From JBDRHL01 sp043816955 (GTDB lineage: Bacteria > Planctomycetota > Phycisphaerae > Sedimentisphaerales > CAYZTY01): DNA of 6,686 nucleotides. This document shows positions 1 through 5,823 of this stretch, piece by piece. Location: contig JBDRHL010000187.1 of assembly GCA_043816955.1 (NCBI GenBank), positions 1-6,686 on the forward strand, given 5' to 3'. The notes below the pieces were generated by a model. That model searched no databases. It saw nothing but the letters and a program-made list of their open reading frames with translations, and was not told the DNA's origin. Position 1 is the stretch's first letter. Each line of letters begins with the position of its first letter. A program made the translations under genes and the position numbers.

Positions 1-92
1 CGGCGAACGGATAAACCGCTGGACTGCCAGGTCTCCATTACCATCTGCCAGAACTGCCGCTGGTCAGCATCTGATTTTTGCTTCTTGCCCAT
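1..92 (-). CDS. tnpA: IS66 TnpA, N-terminal 30 residues (partial, runs off left edge)
   Basis: This is the start of the small IS66 accessory protein TnpA (IS66 Orf1), a helix-turn-helix protein required with TnpB and TnpC for IS66 transposition. The ATG is at 92-90, with a strong GGAGG ribosome-binding site (98-102) five bases upstream. The visible residues begin MGKKQKSDADQRQFWQMV and continue to SSGLSVR. They match the N-terminus of the complete tnpA at 5395-5745 at about 23 of 30 positions, so this is a related but different IS66 subtype. The same 92 bases recur inverted at 6595-6686. The gene cannot be judged intact because the rest is outside the window. Confidence 0.88.
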   Translation of the reverse strand, partial: MGKKQKSDADQRQFWQMVMETWQSSGLSVR

Positions 93-141
93 GATTACCT
101 CCAAAATTAATCATGAGCCGATTATCAACTTTTCAAAGAAC
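1..141. repeat. 141-bp exact inverted repeat, left arm
   Basis: Base i pairs with base 6687-i for every position from 1 to 141, and the match fails at 142 (C against A at 6545). The arm covers the IS66 tnpA start and its leader. Its length and its position flush with the window edge suggest an assembly k-mer overlap at a repeat. Confidence 0.95.
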
Positions 142-148
142 CAAACAA

Positions 149-171
149 GGTGCTGTTGCCCGAGTGCTTAC
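149..171 (-). repeat. IS66 terminal inverted repeat (left outer copy)
   Basis: Read inward from 171 on the minus strand, it begins GTAAGCACTCGGGCAACAGC. It shares GTAAG, the CAA block and the GCACC end with the tnpC-side end of the complete IS66 (3324-3346). This is the family-typical GTAA terminus. Confidence 0.7.
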
Positions 172-411
172 GATGAGTTAGTGGGTTGTTAAATGTGTTT
201 ATCGCATTTAGGCTAATAGCAGATGATCAAACAGGCCCGGATTTTTCCAGGTTCATTCTGCTGTATAGCACCGGCATCGGCGCTCGGGTCGCACGCCTGC
301 GTTGCCCTATCCTCCGTGCCGGCAAGGAGATAGTAAAACCTCTTGCCAACTAAACGCAAGGATAAAGTTGAGTCCGGTGTTGTCAGGGTACGACAAGATT
401 TTCTGGCAGTG
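172..411. other. Non-coding IS debris with a GC-rich block
   Basis: I see no gene here. The stretch lies between the IS66 end and the stop codon of the ISKra4-like remnant, so it probably includes the downstream end of that remnant. About 268-325 is clearly more GC-rich than its surroundings and contains CCGGCA (271-276) facing TGCCGG (317-322), which could pair. The minus-strand segment around 230-250 can form a short CCTGGA-AAAA-TCCGGG hairpin, but no T-run follows that would make it a convincing terminator. Confidence 0.4.
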
Positions 412-612
412 CTATGCGGCTTGTTTTTGCAATTGCCAGTAGCTTTTCCACAAATTCGATTGTTGCAAAGCTATTAACGCCATTATCGCATCAGTTGCCG
501 GCCTGTCCCACCGCATCCCAGCCCCCTTAAGTCTATATGTCAAAACCTTGCACATAGCCTCGGTCGGCCTCGAACCTATCTGCCAGCCGCGAGCTATAAA
601 CTTAGGACGGAA
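412..612 (-). pseudogene. ISKra4-like transposase, C-terminal remnant
   Basis: A 66-residue minus-strand frame ends at TAG (414-412). It contains RGWQIGSRPTEAMCK, then RLKGAGMRWD, then DAIMAL and NLWKSYW. The order (P)IGSGPxES, R-x-KG-x-GMRW, a short helix and a Trp-rich end is that of the C-terminus of ISKra4-like DDE transposases. The usual GSGPxES is changed here to GSRPTEA. An in-frame TAA (615-613) lies directly upstream. The residues before it (ALSKA) are in frame, but I cannot place them with confidence. There is no start codon or ribosome-binding site, and the upstream part of the gene is absent, so this is a dead fragment. The assignment to ISKra4 rather than another GMRW-type family is from memory of the motif only. 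Confidence 0.6.
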
Positions 613-735
613 TTATGCCTTTGACAAAGCACTTTCGATTGCTATACCCAGACACCACTCAGTTTGTAGTTGCCACTACTTAACCTGACAGACATGCCTC
701 TTCTGTCTGTAAGTTTTTGTTCAGCATTTTCTCTT
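613..735. other. Junction DNA between two transposase remnants, with a small hairpin
   Basis: No gene is recognisable. ACAGAC (688-693) and GTCTGT (705-710) form a six-base stem with an 11-base loop, followed on the plus strand by AAGTTTTTG. It resembles a weak terminator, but nothing on the plus strand needs one. It may mark the breakpoint between the ISKra4-like and IS1182-like pieces. Confidence 0.3.
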
Positions 736-1165
736 TTACCAACGGCATTGATCCCAGCCTTTATTATTTGCTTTCATTATACCTGATTCGGGATCAGTAA
801 AGTTATACTGCTTATTGTCTGCCGGAACCTCTGAAACAGCCTTGCGTTTTCTACCACATTTAGACTTATCGTCATTCTTAGAATCTTCTTGCTCACGCTG
901 TTTCCGGGTCTGCTCAGCAACTGCTTTGGCTTTAGCTTCCAAAGCCTTTTTCGCCTCCTGAATGCGTTTTAGACGACTTTCACGGGAAGCTAATTCTTCA
1001 GGTAACTCATCTCCACGACGGTCAACACCATATTTATTATCCTCCTGCTCGTCAATTGCTTCGGCCCTTTCGAGCAACTGTTGAATCTCTTGTTTAAGAC
1101 GTTTTTCTTCTTTGAGCATCCTGCCATAACTCATTGCCTTATGCCGGGAAGTTGTGTTTGCCTTT
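736..1165 (-). pseudogene. IS1182-family transposase, central fragment
   Basis: The minus-strand frame reads KANTTSRHKAMSYGRMLKEE, then ERAEAIDEQED, RGDELPEELASRESRLKRI, a Lys/Glu/Ala-rich helix, and NFTDPESGIMKANNKGWDQC. ANxSKxKAMSYGRM, GDELPEEL and NFTDPESRIMK are hallmark blocks of the middle of IS1182-type DDE transposases. The N-terminal half and the C-terminal catalytic part are missing. After GWDQC the frame adds two residues and stops (738-736), where the family would continue with the DDE core, so a breakpoint lies at about 745. The reading frame stays open to 1392, but residues upstream of about 1165 come from the neighbouring IS1-like gene read in another frame. An ATG at 1134-1132 sits within the family homology and is not a real start. 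Non-functional. Confidence 0.8.
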
Positions 1166-1171
1166 GACTGT

Positions 1172-1191
1172 TCCCTCGACTGCGCTCGGGA
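1172..1191. repeat. Small REP-like palindrome at a breakpoint
   Basis: The 20 bases TCCCTCGACTGCGCTCGGGA form an imperfect stem (TCCC-T-CGA against TCGGGA, with a bulged T) around CTGCGC. Sequences of the CTTCGACTGCGCTCAGG type recur as short dispersed repeats in many bacterial genomes. This one sits exactly between the last recognisable IS1-like residue (codon 1195-1193) and the first recognisable IS1182 residues (about 1165). Confidence 0.45.
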
Positions 1192-1192
1192 C

Positions 1193-1632
1193 AAGTTTGC
1201 CGTGCAGTTCATCCATCTGTACCGCTTCGAGAGGCTCTTCAGGATTTTCAAGCTGTAAGCGATGGAAATCGGCAGCATGTTTACCCGAATTTTCCAATAG
1301 ACGTTGTACGGTTCGGGTATCGACTTCACAGATATCAGCGGTGGCTTCGACAGAGCAGCCGTGGCCGAGACATTTGACAATGCGTACGACATCGGCTTGC
1401 GGCAGCTGGGTATGTTGCATGAGTGAGCCCTTGTCCTTCACTGAAACGCCCACCACAGGTTTTACAGTATAGCCGTCTGATAGCTTTGTCTTTTCCCATC
1501 CATTCGGCAATAGAAAGATTACCTGTATCGAATTTGTTGAAGTCTGCGCATTCACTGTTAGGGCAGGCGAAGAAGGATAAAGGCAGATTGGCCGGTTCCC
1601 TGCTGTGCTTTGCGTTGTTTTTGTTTGAGCAT
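1193..1632 (-). pseudogene. IS1-like transposase, truncated and twice frameshifted
   Basis: The true start is the ATG at 1632-1630, preceded by AAGGAGG (1639-1645) with a six-base spacer. It reads MLKQKQRKAQQGTGQ and soon meets a stop. A shift near 1566-1590 moves into the frame encoding a zinc ribbon, FFACPNSECADFNKFD then YCKTCGGRFSEGQG. A second shift at the GGG run near 1428-1430 moves into LMQHTQLPQADVVRIV, a helix-turn-helix (SVEATADICEVDTRTVQRLL), then EAVQMDELHGKL. Zinc ribbon, HTH and a Q-x-DEL motif (first catalytic Asp) in that order is the N-terminal half of IS1-like transposases. The sequence breaks off just after DELHGKL, so the rest of the DDE domain is missing. IS1 itself uses a programmed frameshift, but at a different place, so I read these shifts as decay. 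Confidence 0.75.
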
Positions 1633-1664
1633 ATCGGGCCTCCTTGTGAAATTTGAGAATTTGT

Positions 1665-1679
1665 CCGATAATATATCGG
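1665..1679. repeat. Short dyad in the IS1-like leader
   Basis: CCGATA (1665-1670) and TATCGG (1674-1679) are perfect inverted arms around ATA, about 32 bases upstream of the IS1-like start codon. It could be a binding site or a hairpin in the leader. No function can be assigned. Confidence 0.35.
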
Positions 1680-1720
1680 CCAAATATGCCTCAAATGCCC
1701 GATTTTGCTGTTATTCTTTA

Positions 1721-1741
1721 CCAATATCAGGAGGTAATACC
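1721..1741 (-). repeat. Possible terminal repeat of the IS1-like element
   Basis: Read inward from 1741 on the minus strand, it begins GGTATTACCTCCTGATATTG. IS1-family ends characteristically start with GGT, and this position, about 90 bases before the transposase start, is right for an outer end. The opposite end has been lost, so the repeat cannot be confirmed. If correct, the element inserted about 31 bases beyond the ABC ATPase stop codon. Confidence 0.35.
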
Positions 1742-1772
1742 AGAAATCTGTTAGGGCAGCAAAAAGGCAATC

Positions 1773-2885
1773 TTAAGAATCTTTGTTAACACTTTTGCCT
1801 GTATCGCCGGGTTCAAATATATGGACCTTTTTGGTGTCGATATACATTTGTATGTTGTCGTCGACATTTATATTGATGTGTGGATCGATATCGGCGATGA
1901 ATTTTGTGCCTGTCAGGCTTGTTAGATAGATATCCATTCTGTTGCCCAAAGGCTCAATAACGTTGACAGTGGCACGTATAAAGTTGTCGGTCTGGCCGTT
2001 GAATGGGATAGGGGAAAGAGCTTCTGGTCTGACGCCAAGTACCATTTGCCTGCCGCGGTAGTCTTTCAGATTAGCATTGAAAGATGTGGGCAGTTTGATT
2101 TCCTCATTGGTAGTTACAAAATGGATACTACCATTTTTGGCTTGTATTTTGCCATCAAAGAAGTTCATATGCGGTGTTCCCAGGAAGCCTGCAACAAATC
2201 GGTTGACGGGTTTGTCATAGACTTCCATTGGCGCAGCTACCTGCTGAATCTCGCCATCATACATCACACAAATCCTGTCACCGAGCGTCATTGCTTCAGC
2301 CTGGTCGTGTGTAACATAGATCGAAGTTGTTTTTAAGCTGTGATGCAGGGCCTTTAACTCTGCTCTGGTTGTGACTCGCAGTTTTGCATCGAGGTTGCTT
2401 AAAGGCTCATCGAATAAAAATGCTTTGGGATTTCGCACGATTGCCCTGCCGACGGCAACTCGCTGGCGCTGCCCTCCGGAGAGGGCCTTGGGTTTTCTGT
2501 TAAGGAGGGTTTCAATACCGAGAAGCTCAGCGGCATCACCAACTCTTTTTTTTATTTCAGCTTTGGCGAGCTTGCGGAGTTTTAGGCCAAAAGCCATATT
2601 GTCGTATACTGTCATGTGAGGATACAGGGCGTAATTCTGAAAGACCATGGCAATATCGCGGTTTTTCGGCGGGATATCATTGACCACAGTATCGCCAATT
2701 GCGATTTCTCCTTCTGTTATCTCTTCCAGCCCTGCGATCATCCGAAGAGTTGTGGTTTTGCCGCAGCCTGACGGCCCAACGATTACCATAAATTCCCCGT
2801 CGGCAATATCAAGGTTGGCGTTTTTGACGGCGGTAACTTTACCTTCATATATTTTGGTTATATTCTTTAATAGCACTCTTGCCAT
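1773..2885 (-). CDS. ABC transporter ATP-binding protein, MalK/UgpC (carbohydrate importer) type
   Basis: This is the cytoplasmic ATPase subunit of a carbohydrate uptake (CUT1-type) ABC importer. It binds and hydrolyses ATP as a dimer to drive sugar or sugar-phosphate import through a membrane permease pair. It has 370 residues, full length for the family. Visible motifs are Walker A GPSGCGKT (37-44), Q-loop VFQNYALYPHMTV (81-93), signature LSGGQ (135-139), Walker B FLFDEP (156-161), D-loop SNLDAK, and H-loop VTHDQ (His193). The C-terminal regulatory/TOBE region carries LGVRPE (283-288) and EPLGN. I chose ATG 2885-2883 because GAGG (2894-2897) lies eight bases upstream and the family homology begins at ARVLLKNITKIYEG. 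A start at 2954 would add 23 unrelated residues. No permease, binding protein or sugar enzyme lies nearby, so it may be a shared (MsmK/MsiK-like) ATPase or one whose operon has been scattered by insertions. The substrate is unknown. Confidence 0.95.
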   Translation of the reverse strand: MARVLLKNITKIYEGKVTAVKNANLDIADGEFMVIVGPSGCGKTTTLRMIAGLEEITEGEIAIGDTVVNDIPPKNRDIAMVFQNYALYPHMTVYDNMAFGLKLRKLAKAEIKKRVGDAAELLGIETLLNRKPKALSGGQRQRVAVGRAIVRNPKAFLFDEPLSNLDAKLRVTTRAELKALHHSLKTTSIYVTHDQAEAMTLGDRICVMYDGEIQQVAAPMEVYDKPVNRFVAGFLGTPHMNFFDGKIQAKNGSIHFVTTNEEIKLPTSFNANLKDYRGRQMVLGVRPEALSPIPFNGQTDNFIRATVNVIEPLGNRMDIYLTSLTGTKFIADIDPHININVDDNIQMYIDTKKVHIFEPGDTGKSVNKDS

Positions 2886-3067
2886 TATGCAGACCTCAAA
2901 AACATGTTGTTGTCTGAAAGTTCTCCCTGAGGATACGTGGGTACTATGCCGCATTTCGACGCTTAGTCACGATAGCAGGATTAACTCAGGAATGCAAGAA
3001 GAGAGATGAAATCTTTTTCTTATTTAGACATACAGGGTCGTCTGACTCTAATATATGATCAGCGACA

Positions 3068-3096
3068 ATTATTGTTGAGTTTCGCACTTTTTACAA
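3068..3096 (-). promoter_or_regulatory. Possible promoter for the ABC ATPase
   Basis: On the minus strand, TTGTAA (3096-3091) is followed after 17 bases by AATAAT (3073-3068). That is four and five of six matches to the sigma70-type consensus, about 180 bases before the start codon. The region is AT-rich, so chance matches are likely. Confidence 0.25.
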
Positions 3097-3200
3097 CTTA
3101 AGATCCTTCTAAAATAACGATTTAAGCATTGTTTTGATTTTTGCCTTGTGTCTTATAGTAATTGCATAAACATGGATTATTTTGCGTTTCGATGAAGATC

Positions 3201-3230
3201 ATTATAAGTTTTGATTAAACAATCAGTTAA
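3201..3230 (-). promoter_or_regulatory. Possible promoter upstream of the ABC ATPase
   Basis: On the minus strand, a perfect TATAAT (3206-3201) is preceded after 18 bases by TTAACT (3230-3225). The spacing is slightly long and the -35 element is imperfect. It would give a leader of about 310 bases. Confidence 0.25.
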
Positions 3231-3268
3231 AGAACGCAACGCAACACAGCCTCTTTTGACCGCCTGTC

Positions 3269-3297
3269 AGAATAAAAACAGTAGTAAACCATGTCAA
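3269..3297 (-). promoter_or_regulatory. Possible promoter between IS66 and the ABC ATPase
   Basis: On the minus strand, a perfect TTGACA (3297-3292) is followed after exactly 17 bases by TATTCT (3274-3269), four of six matches. It sits 27 bases outside the IS66 end and points at the ATPase gene, about 385 bases away. The element therefore left this promoter intact but replaced everything upstream of it. Confidence 0.3.
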
Positions 3298-3323
3298 AAC
3301 ATTACACTGAAAACCTCGGTTAT

Positions 3324-3346
3324 GTAAGGTCTTGGCCAAATGCACC
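3324..3346 (+). repeat. IS66 terminal inverted repeat, tnpC side
   Basis: It reads GTAAGGTCTTGGCCAA then ATGCACC. It matches the tnpA-side end at 18 of 23 positions, with the first 11 bases identical. It begins 12 bases beyond the tnpC stop codon. Confidence 0.85.
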
Positions 3347-3358
3347 GCCGTGAAAAAA

Positions 3359-4920
3359 TTATGCGGCGGGGATTTCCTCTACCCGCCCTTGCTTCTTTGG
3401 CAGAGGTTTCCATTGACCGGGCAATAATTCGTCTATTTTGTCGGCTGGGTGAGTACTCACTTGCCGCAATACGTCATTGAAGTAAGCGAATGGATCAATA
3501 TCATTCAATTTGCAACTCGCCACAAGGCTGTAAATTATCGCCGCTCGTTTGGCTCCAGCCTCGCTGCCGGCAAACATATAATTGGTACGGCCAATTACAA
3601 CCATCCTCAAAGTTCTTTCAGATACGTTGTTATCTATTTCAACCGTCGGGTCTTCGGTGTACCGGTTCAGAGCTTCCCACTGGTTCAATGAATACGTCAC
3701 GGCTTTGCCTACAGGATTTTTCGGCAGAACCTCTTTTTTGTATTGGTCAAGCAAAACTTTAATCTCGGCAAGGATCGGCTTGGCCTCCTTTTGTCTGGCT
3801 TCGAGCAGTTGTGTATCGCTATACTTTTCTTTTTGGACCTGCTCTCAATTTCATAGAGCTTTCCCCACAGAACCATCATACTCGCTGCTCTGATCGGATC
3901 GCTGTCTAACGCATATTCAAATTTTCTGCGGGCGTGCGAATGACAGCCGATTTCGGTAGCATCTGTTGTCGTGAAGAATTCATCATAACCACTGTACGCG
4001 TCGGCCTGTAACTTGCCGCCATATTTGCCAAGGAATTTTAATGGTCCCTCTCTGCTCCTTGTGGGAGTAAAATCAAACACCACATCCTTCTTATCACCGA
4101 TATATACCCATAAATAACCATTATAGGTTGAACCTTTACGTTTTCTACTCTTTACAGGGATAACTGTATCGTCAGAATTTATCTTTGGCGACTGAAGTAT
4201 CCTCTCATGCATCCTGTTTACTAAAGGCTCCAGCAGATCGGCACATTTGCCTACCCAGCCGCACATAGTAGATACATCAATATCCACTCCATGTCGCTTG
4301 AATATGTTTTCCTGTCGTTTTAAAGGGGCATGGTCGCAAAACTTGCTCGTTATAATATGAGCCAAAAGCCCTTCGCCGGGAATGCCTTTATCAATAGCCA
4401 TCGGAGGTAATTGTGCTATGGAGATATTGCCTTCACAGGGTTTGCAGCCATATTTATATCGAATAAGCTGCATTACATAAAAACTGCCAGGCTCATATTC
4501 GAGTTTTTCGGTAACTTCCTGGCCGATGATTACTTTTTCAACGCCGTGAATATTGCAGAATTTTTCTTCCGGCGAAGCCTCGACGACAAAGGTTCTTCTG
4601 GGAAGATCATCCGGAAGTGGCCGCCTGCCGTTGTGATTGGCATTTTTGCGTTTTGGCGCGGTCTGGTCTTTGACTGTTTCTCTATTGCGATCTTCTATCT
4701 TAGCTTGAACTTCGGTATAAAGATTCTCAAATAACAACCTCTGCTGAGGGTCAAGCTTCTCGCTCTTTTTGCCGAACAACTGTCGCTTGAGATAATATAA
4801 CTGCCCCTGAAGATCATCTATCTGGCCAAGTAATGTCAACACCATTTGCTGTAAAGTACTCACATTGGTGGGCAATTGTTCTATAGAAGTGTCTGCTGTT
4901 ATCTTTGCTGGTGTTGTCAT
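3359..4920 (-). pseudogene. tnpC: IS66 transposase TnpC with a one-base frameshift
   Basis: TnpC is the DDE transposase of IS66. The first 359 codons (from ATG 4920) contain an N-terminal coiled coil and Leu-rich segment (about 20-48, KRQLFGKKSEKL), a zinc-finger-like segment (FCNIHG at 121-126, YGCKPCEG at 157-164), KINSDDTVIPV (247-256; first Asp at 250/251) and LQADAYSGYDEF (304-315; Asp307). Near 3843-3846 one base is missing: GAGAGCAG stands where GAGGAGCAG would keep frame. The other frame continues KEKYSDTQLLEARQKEAKP to IDNNVSERTLR (catalytic Glu, about 436 in the restored protein), FAGSEAGAKRAAIIYSL and the IS66 C-terminal domain, ending at TAA (3361-3359). The restored length is about 520 residues, normal for TnpC. 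Unrepaired, the product is 403 residues and lacks the catalytic Glu. A sequencing error cannot be excluded. No ribosome-binding site is visible before the ATG, and a TAA directly precedes it. Confidence 0.92.
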
Positions 4921-5008
4921 TTAAGGCAAGAAATATAAGAAGAATTATCATCATCCATAACGATGAGATAAGTCTAACAAAGATGTGCGAAAAGTCAAGG
5001 AAAAAATA

Positions 5009-5031
5009 CTAAAAATGTTAAATATTTTTAG
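5009..5031. repeat. AT-rich hairpin between tnpB and tnpC
   Basis: CTAAAAAT (5009-5016) and ATTTTTAG (5024-5031) are perfect eight-base inverted arms around GTTAAAT. The hairpin lies 11 bases after the tnpB stop, in the 121-base gap before tnpC, which has no visible ribosome-binding site. It may modulate tnpC expression or mRNA stability, but being AT-only it would be weak as a terminator. Confidence 0.45.
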
Positions 5032-5041
5032 GCGAGAAACC

Positions 5042-5401
5042 CTATAAAGGCATTTTACGTTCATAACGTTTCCGCCTTCTTGCCTTGAATAAATCTATGC
5101 CTTCAAGTATCCAGGTCAACTTGGCGATGTCAACTTCAAGTGATGCTGTCTTGGACGAAGATTTAAGTTTTTCAAATGTGCCTTCCTCCAGACGTTTATA
5201 CCAAATGACAAATCCGGTTCTGTCCCAGAACAATATTTTGCACTTGTCGCCTGACTTATTGAAAAAGACAAACAGATGCCCACTGAACGGATCCTTTAGC
5301 ATAAAACTTTCCGTCAGCATAGAAAGTTTATTAAACCCGCATCGCATATCGGCAGGCTGGGTATAGATGAATATCTTTACTGATGATGGAAGCGTCAGCA
5401 T
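5042..5401 (-). CDS. tnpB: IS66 TnpB (Orf2) accessory protein
   Basis: This intact 119-residue protein belongs to the IS66 Orf2 family, needed with TnpA and TnpC for transposition; its biochemical role is not established. It contains the family core: IYTQPADMRCGFNKLS (12-27), then FSGHLFVFFNKSGDKCKILFWDRTGFVIWYKRLEEGTF, with a basic tail, FKARRRKRYERK. Length and motifs are normal. The ATG (5401-5399) overlaps the end of tnpA by seven bases (ATGCTGA), the coupled arrangement typical of IS66. GAGG (5409-5412) is seven bases upstream. The TAG stop is at 5044-5042. Confidence 0.95.
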   Translation of the reverse strand: MLTLPSSVKIFIYTQPADMRCGFNKLSMLTESFMLKDPFSGHLFVFFNKSGDKCKILFWDRTGFVIWYKRLEEGTFEKLKSSSKTASLEVDIAKLTWILEGIDLFKARRRKRYERKMPL

Positions 5402-5745
5402 AAACCCGCCTCACATAAAGCTGAAAGCACATTGGTTAATGTCTTGTTGTCGGCTCCGGTGCTTATTCGCAAAGTATTGCCCGATAAAAGAAGAAGTTCT
5501 AAACCGCACGGCTTCTCCGATGGCATCGACACCTTTATGAAAGCTGAAGAACCCTGTTCTTTTTGTTTGTCATCTTCAGGTTCATCGACTTTGGTCAACT
5601 TTTTTCGCCAACTGTAAAATGAGGGCTCTGACAGACCCTCCTGTTTACAAAACTGGCGAACGGAAAGCCCGCTTGATTTAAATGTTTCCAATACCATCTG
5701 CCAGAACTGTAGCTGGTCGGTATCCGACTTCTGCCGTTTGTCCAT
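5395..5745 (-). CDS. tnpA: IS66 TnpA (Orf1) accessory protein
   Basis: This intact 116-residue IS66 Orf1 protein begins MDKRQKSDTDQLQFWQMVLE, followed by a helix-turn-helix, SGLSVRQFCKQEGLSEPSFYSWRKKL (about 25-50), the part expected to contact DNA. An acidic/polar linker (DEPEDDKQKEQG) leads to a C-terminal block, GLELLLLSGNTLRISTGAD, of the type seen in IS66 Orf1 proteins. AGGAG (5753-5757) lies seven bases before the ATG. It is the first gene of the tnpA-tnpB-tnpC unit and overlaps tnpB by seven bases. Its N-terminus differs from the outer IS66 copies at seven of the first 30 residues, so at least two IS66 subtypes are present in this genome. Confidence 0.93.
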   Translation of the reverse strand: MDKRQKSDTDQLQFWQMVLETFKSSGLSVRQFCKQEGLSEPSFYSWRKKLTKVDEPEDDKQKEQGSSAFIKVSMPSEKPCGLELLLLSGNTLRISTGADNKTLTNVLSALCEAGLC

Positions 5746-5800
5746 GATCGTGCTCCTAAAAAATCAAGAGCGATTATTCACTTTTCAAAGAACCAGACAA

Positions 5801-5823
5801 GATGTCCTTGGTCAAGACCTTAC
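5801..5823 (-). repeat. IS66 terminal inverted repeat, tnpA side
   Basis: Read inward from 5823 on the minus strand it gives GTAAGGTCTTGACCAA then GGACATC. It pairs with 3324-3346 (18 of 23). Just inside it lies GTTCTTTGAAAAGT (5793-5780 on the minus strand), also present in both outer IS66 copies. Confidence 0.85.

Larger units (their letters stand above)
1..171 (-). mobile_element. IS66-family element, tnpA-side end (outer copy, left)
   Basis: This is the tnpA-proximal end of an IS66-type element whose remainder lies beyond the left edge. It comprises a partial tnpA, its leader, and an end at 171 that reads GTAAGCACTCGGGCAACAGC inward on the minus strand. The GTAA start and the pattern GTAA...CAA..GCACC match the ends of the complete IS66 at 3324-5823. 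The first 141 bases are identical to the reverse complement of the last 141 bases of the window. The flank outside the end begins GATGAGTT (172-179). That is a candidate half of the 8-bp target duplication usual for IS66, but the partner is not in the window. Confidence 0.85.
2886..3323. other. Upstream region of the ABC ATPase gene, no gene seen
   Basis: This is a 438-base AT-rich stretch between the ATPase start and the IS66 end. Neither strand has a credible coding frame. It holds several minus-strand promoter-like sequences and one arm of a 13-bp inverted repeat (CCTTGTGTCTTAT, 3144-3156) whose partner lies beyond the IS66. The original upstream DNA continued into what is now 5824 onward before IS66 inserted. 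Confidence 0.55.
3324..5823 (-). mobile_element. Complete IS66-family insertion sequence (2.5 kb)
   Basis: The element has tnpA, tnpB and tnpC in the canonical IS66 order on the minus strand, bounded by GTAA-type inverted ends. The tnpC-side end starts GTAAGGTCTTGGCCAA at 3324. The tnpA-side end starts GTAAGGTCTTGACCAA, read inward from 5823. The two agree at 18 of 23 positions. CGGTTAT occurs on both sides (3317-3323 and 5823-5829), overlapping the terminal C by one base, which looks like the remains of the usual 8-bp target duplication. The 2500-base length is normal for IS66. The copy is probably defective because tnpC carries a one-base frameshift. Its subtype differs from the two outer copies. 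Confidence 0.92.

Noticed and set aside
688..720. Intrinsic terminator at the 688-710 hairpin
   Set aside because: The stem is only six bases with an 11-base loop, the T-run is interrupted and offset, and no plus-strand gene precedes it.
1771..1800. Terminator after the ABC ATPase
   Set aside because: The TCTTAAGA palindrome at the stop codon is short and AT-rich, and the following TTGCCTTTTTGC does not form a stem-loop with a T-tail.
2886..2954. Longer N-terminus of the ABC ATPase from ATG 2954
   Set aside because: The extra 23 residues do not resemble the family, whereas ATG 2885 has a GAGG eight bases upstream and starts where the homology starts.
2046..3009. Plus-strand open frames opposite the ABC ATPase
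   Set aside because: They are shadows of a strongly conserved minus-strand gene and have no motifs of their own.
4411..4734. Plus-strand open frame of 107 codons within tnpC
   Set aside because: It overlaps the conserved zinc-finger region of tnpC in antisense. The hydrophobic look comes from complementing Lys/Glu-rich codons.
3359..4920. Programmed frameshift in tnpC
   Set aside because: IS66 tnpC is normally one continuous frame. Restoring one G gives a protein of normal length, and the A-rich run just downstream (CCAAAAAGAAAAG) does not form a standard slippery heptamer in the right frame.
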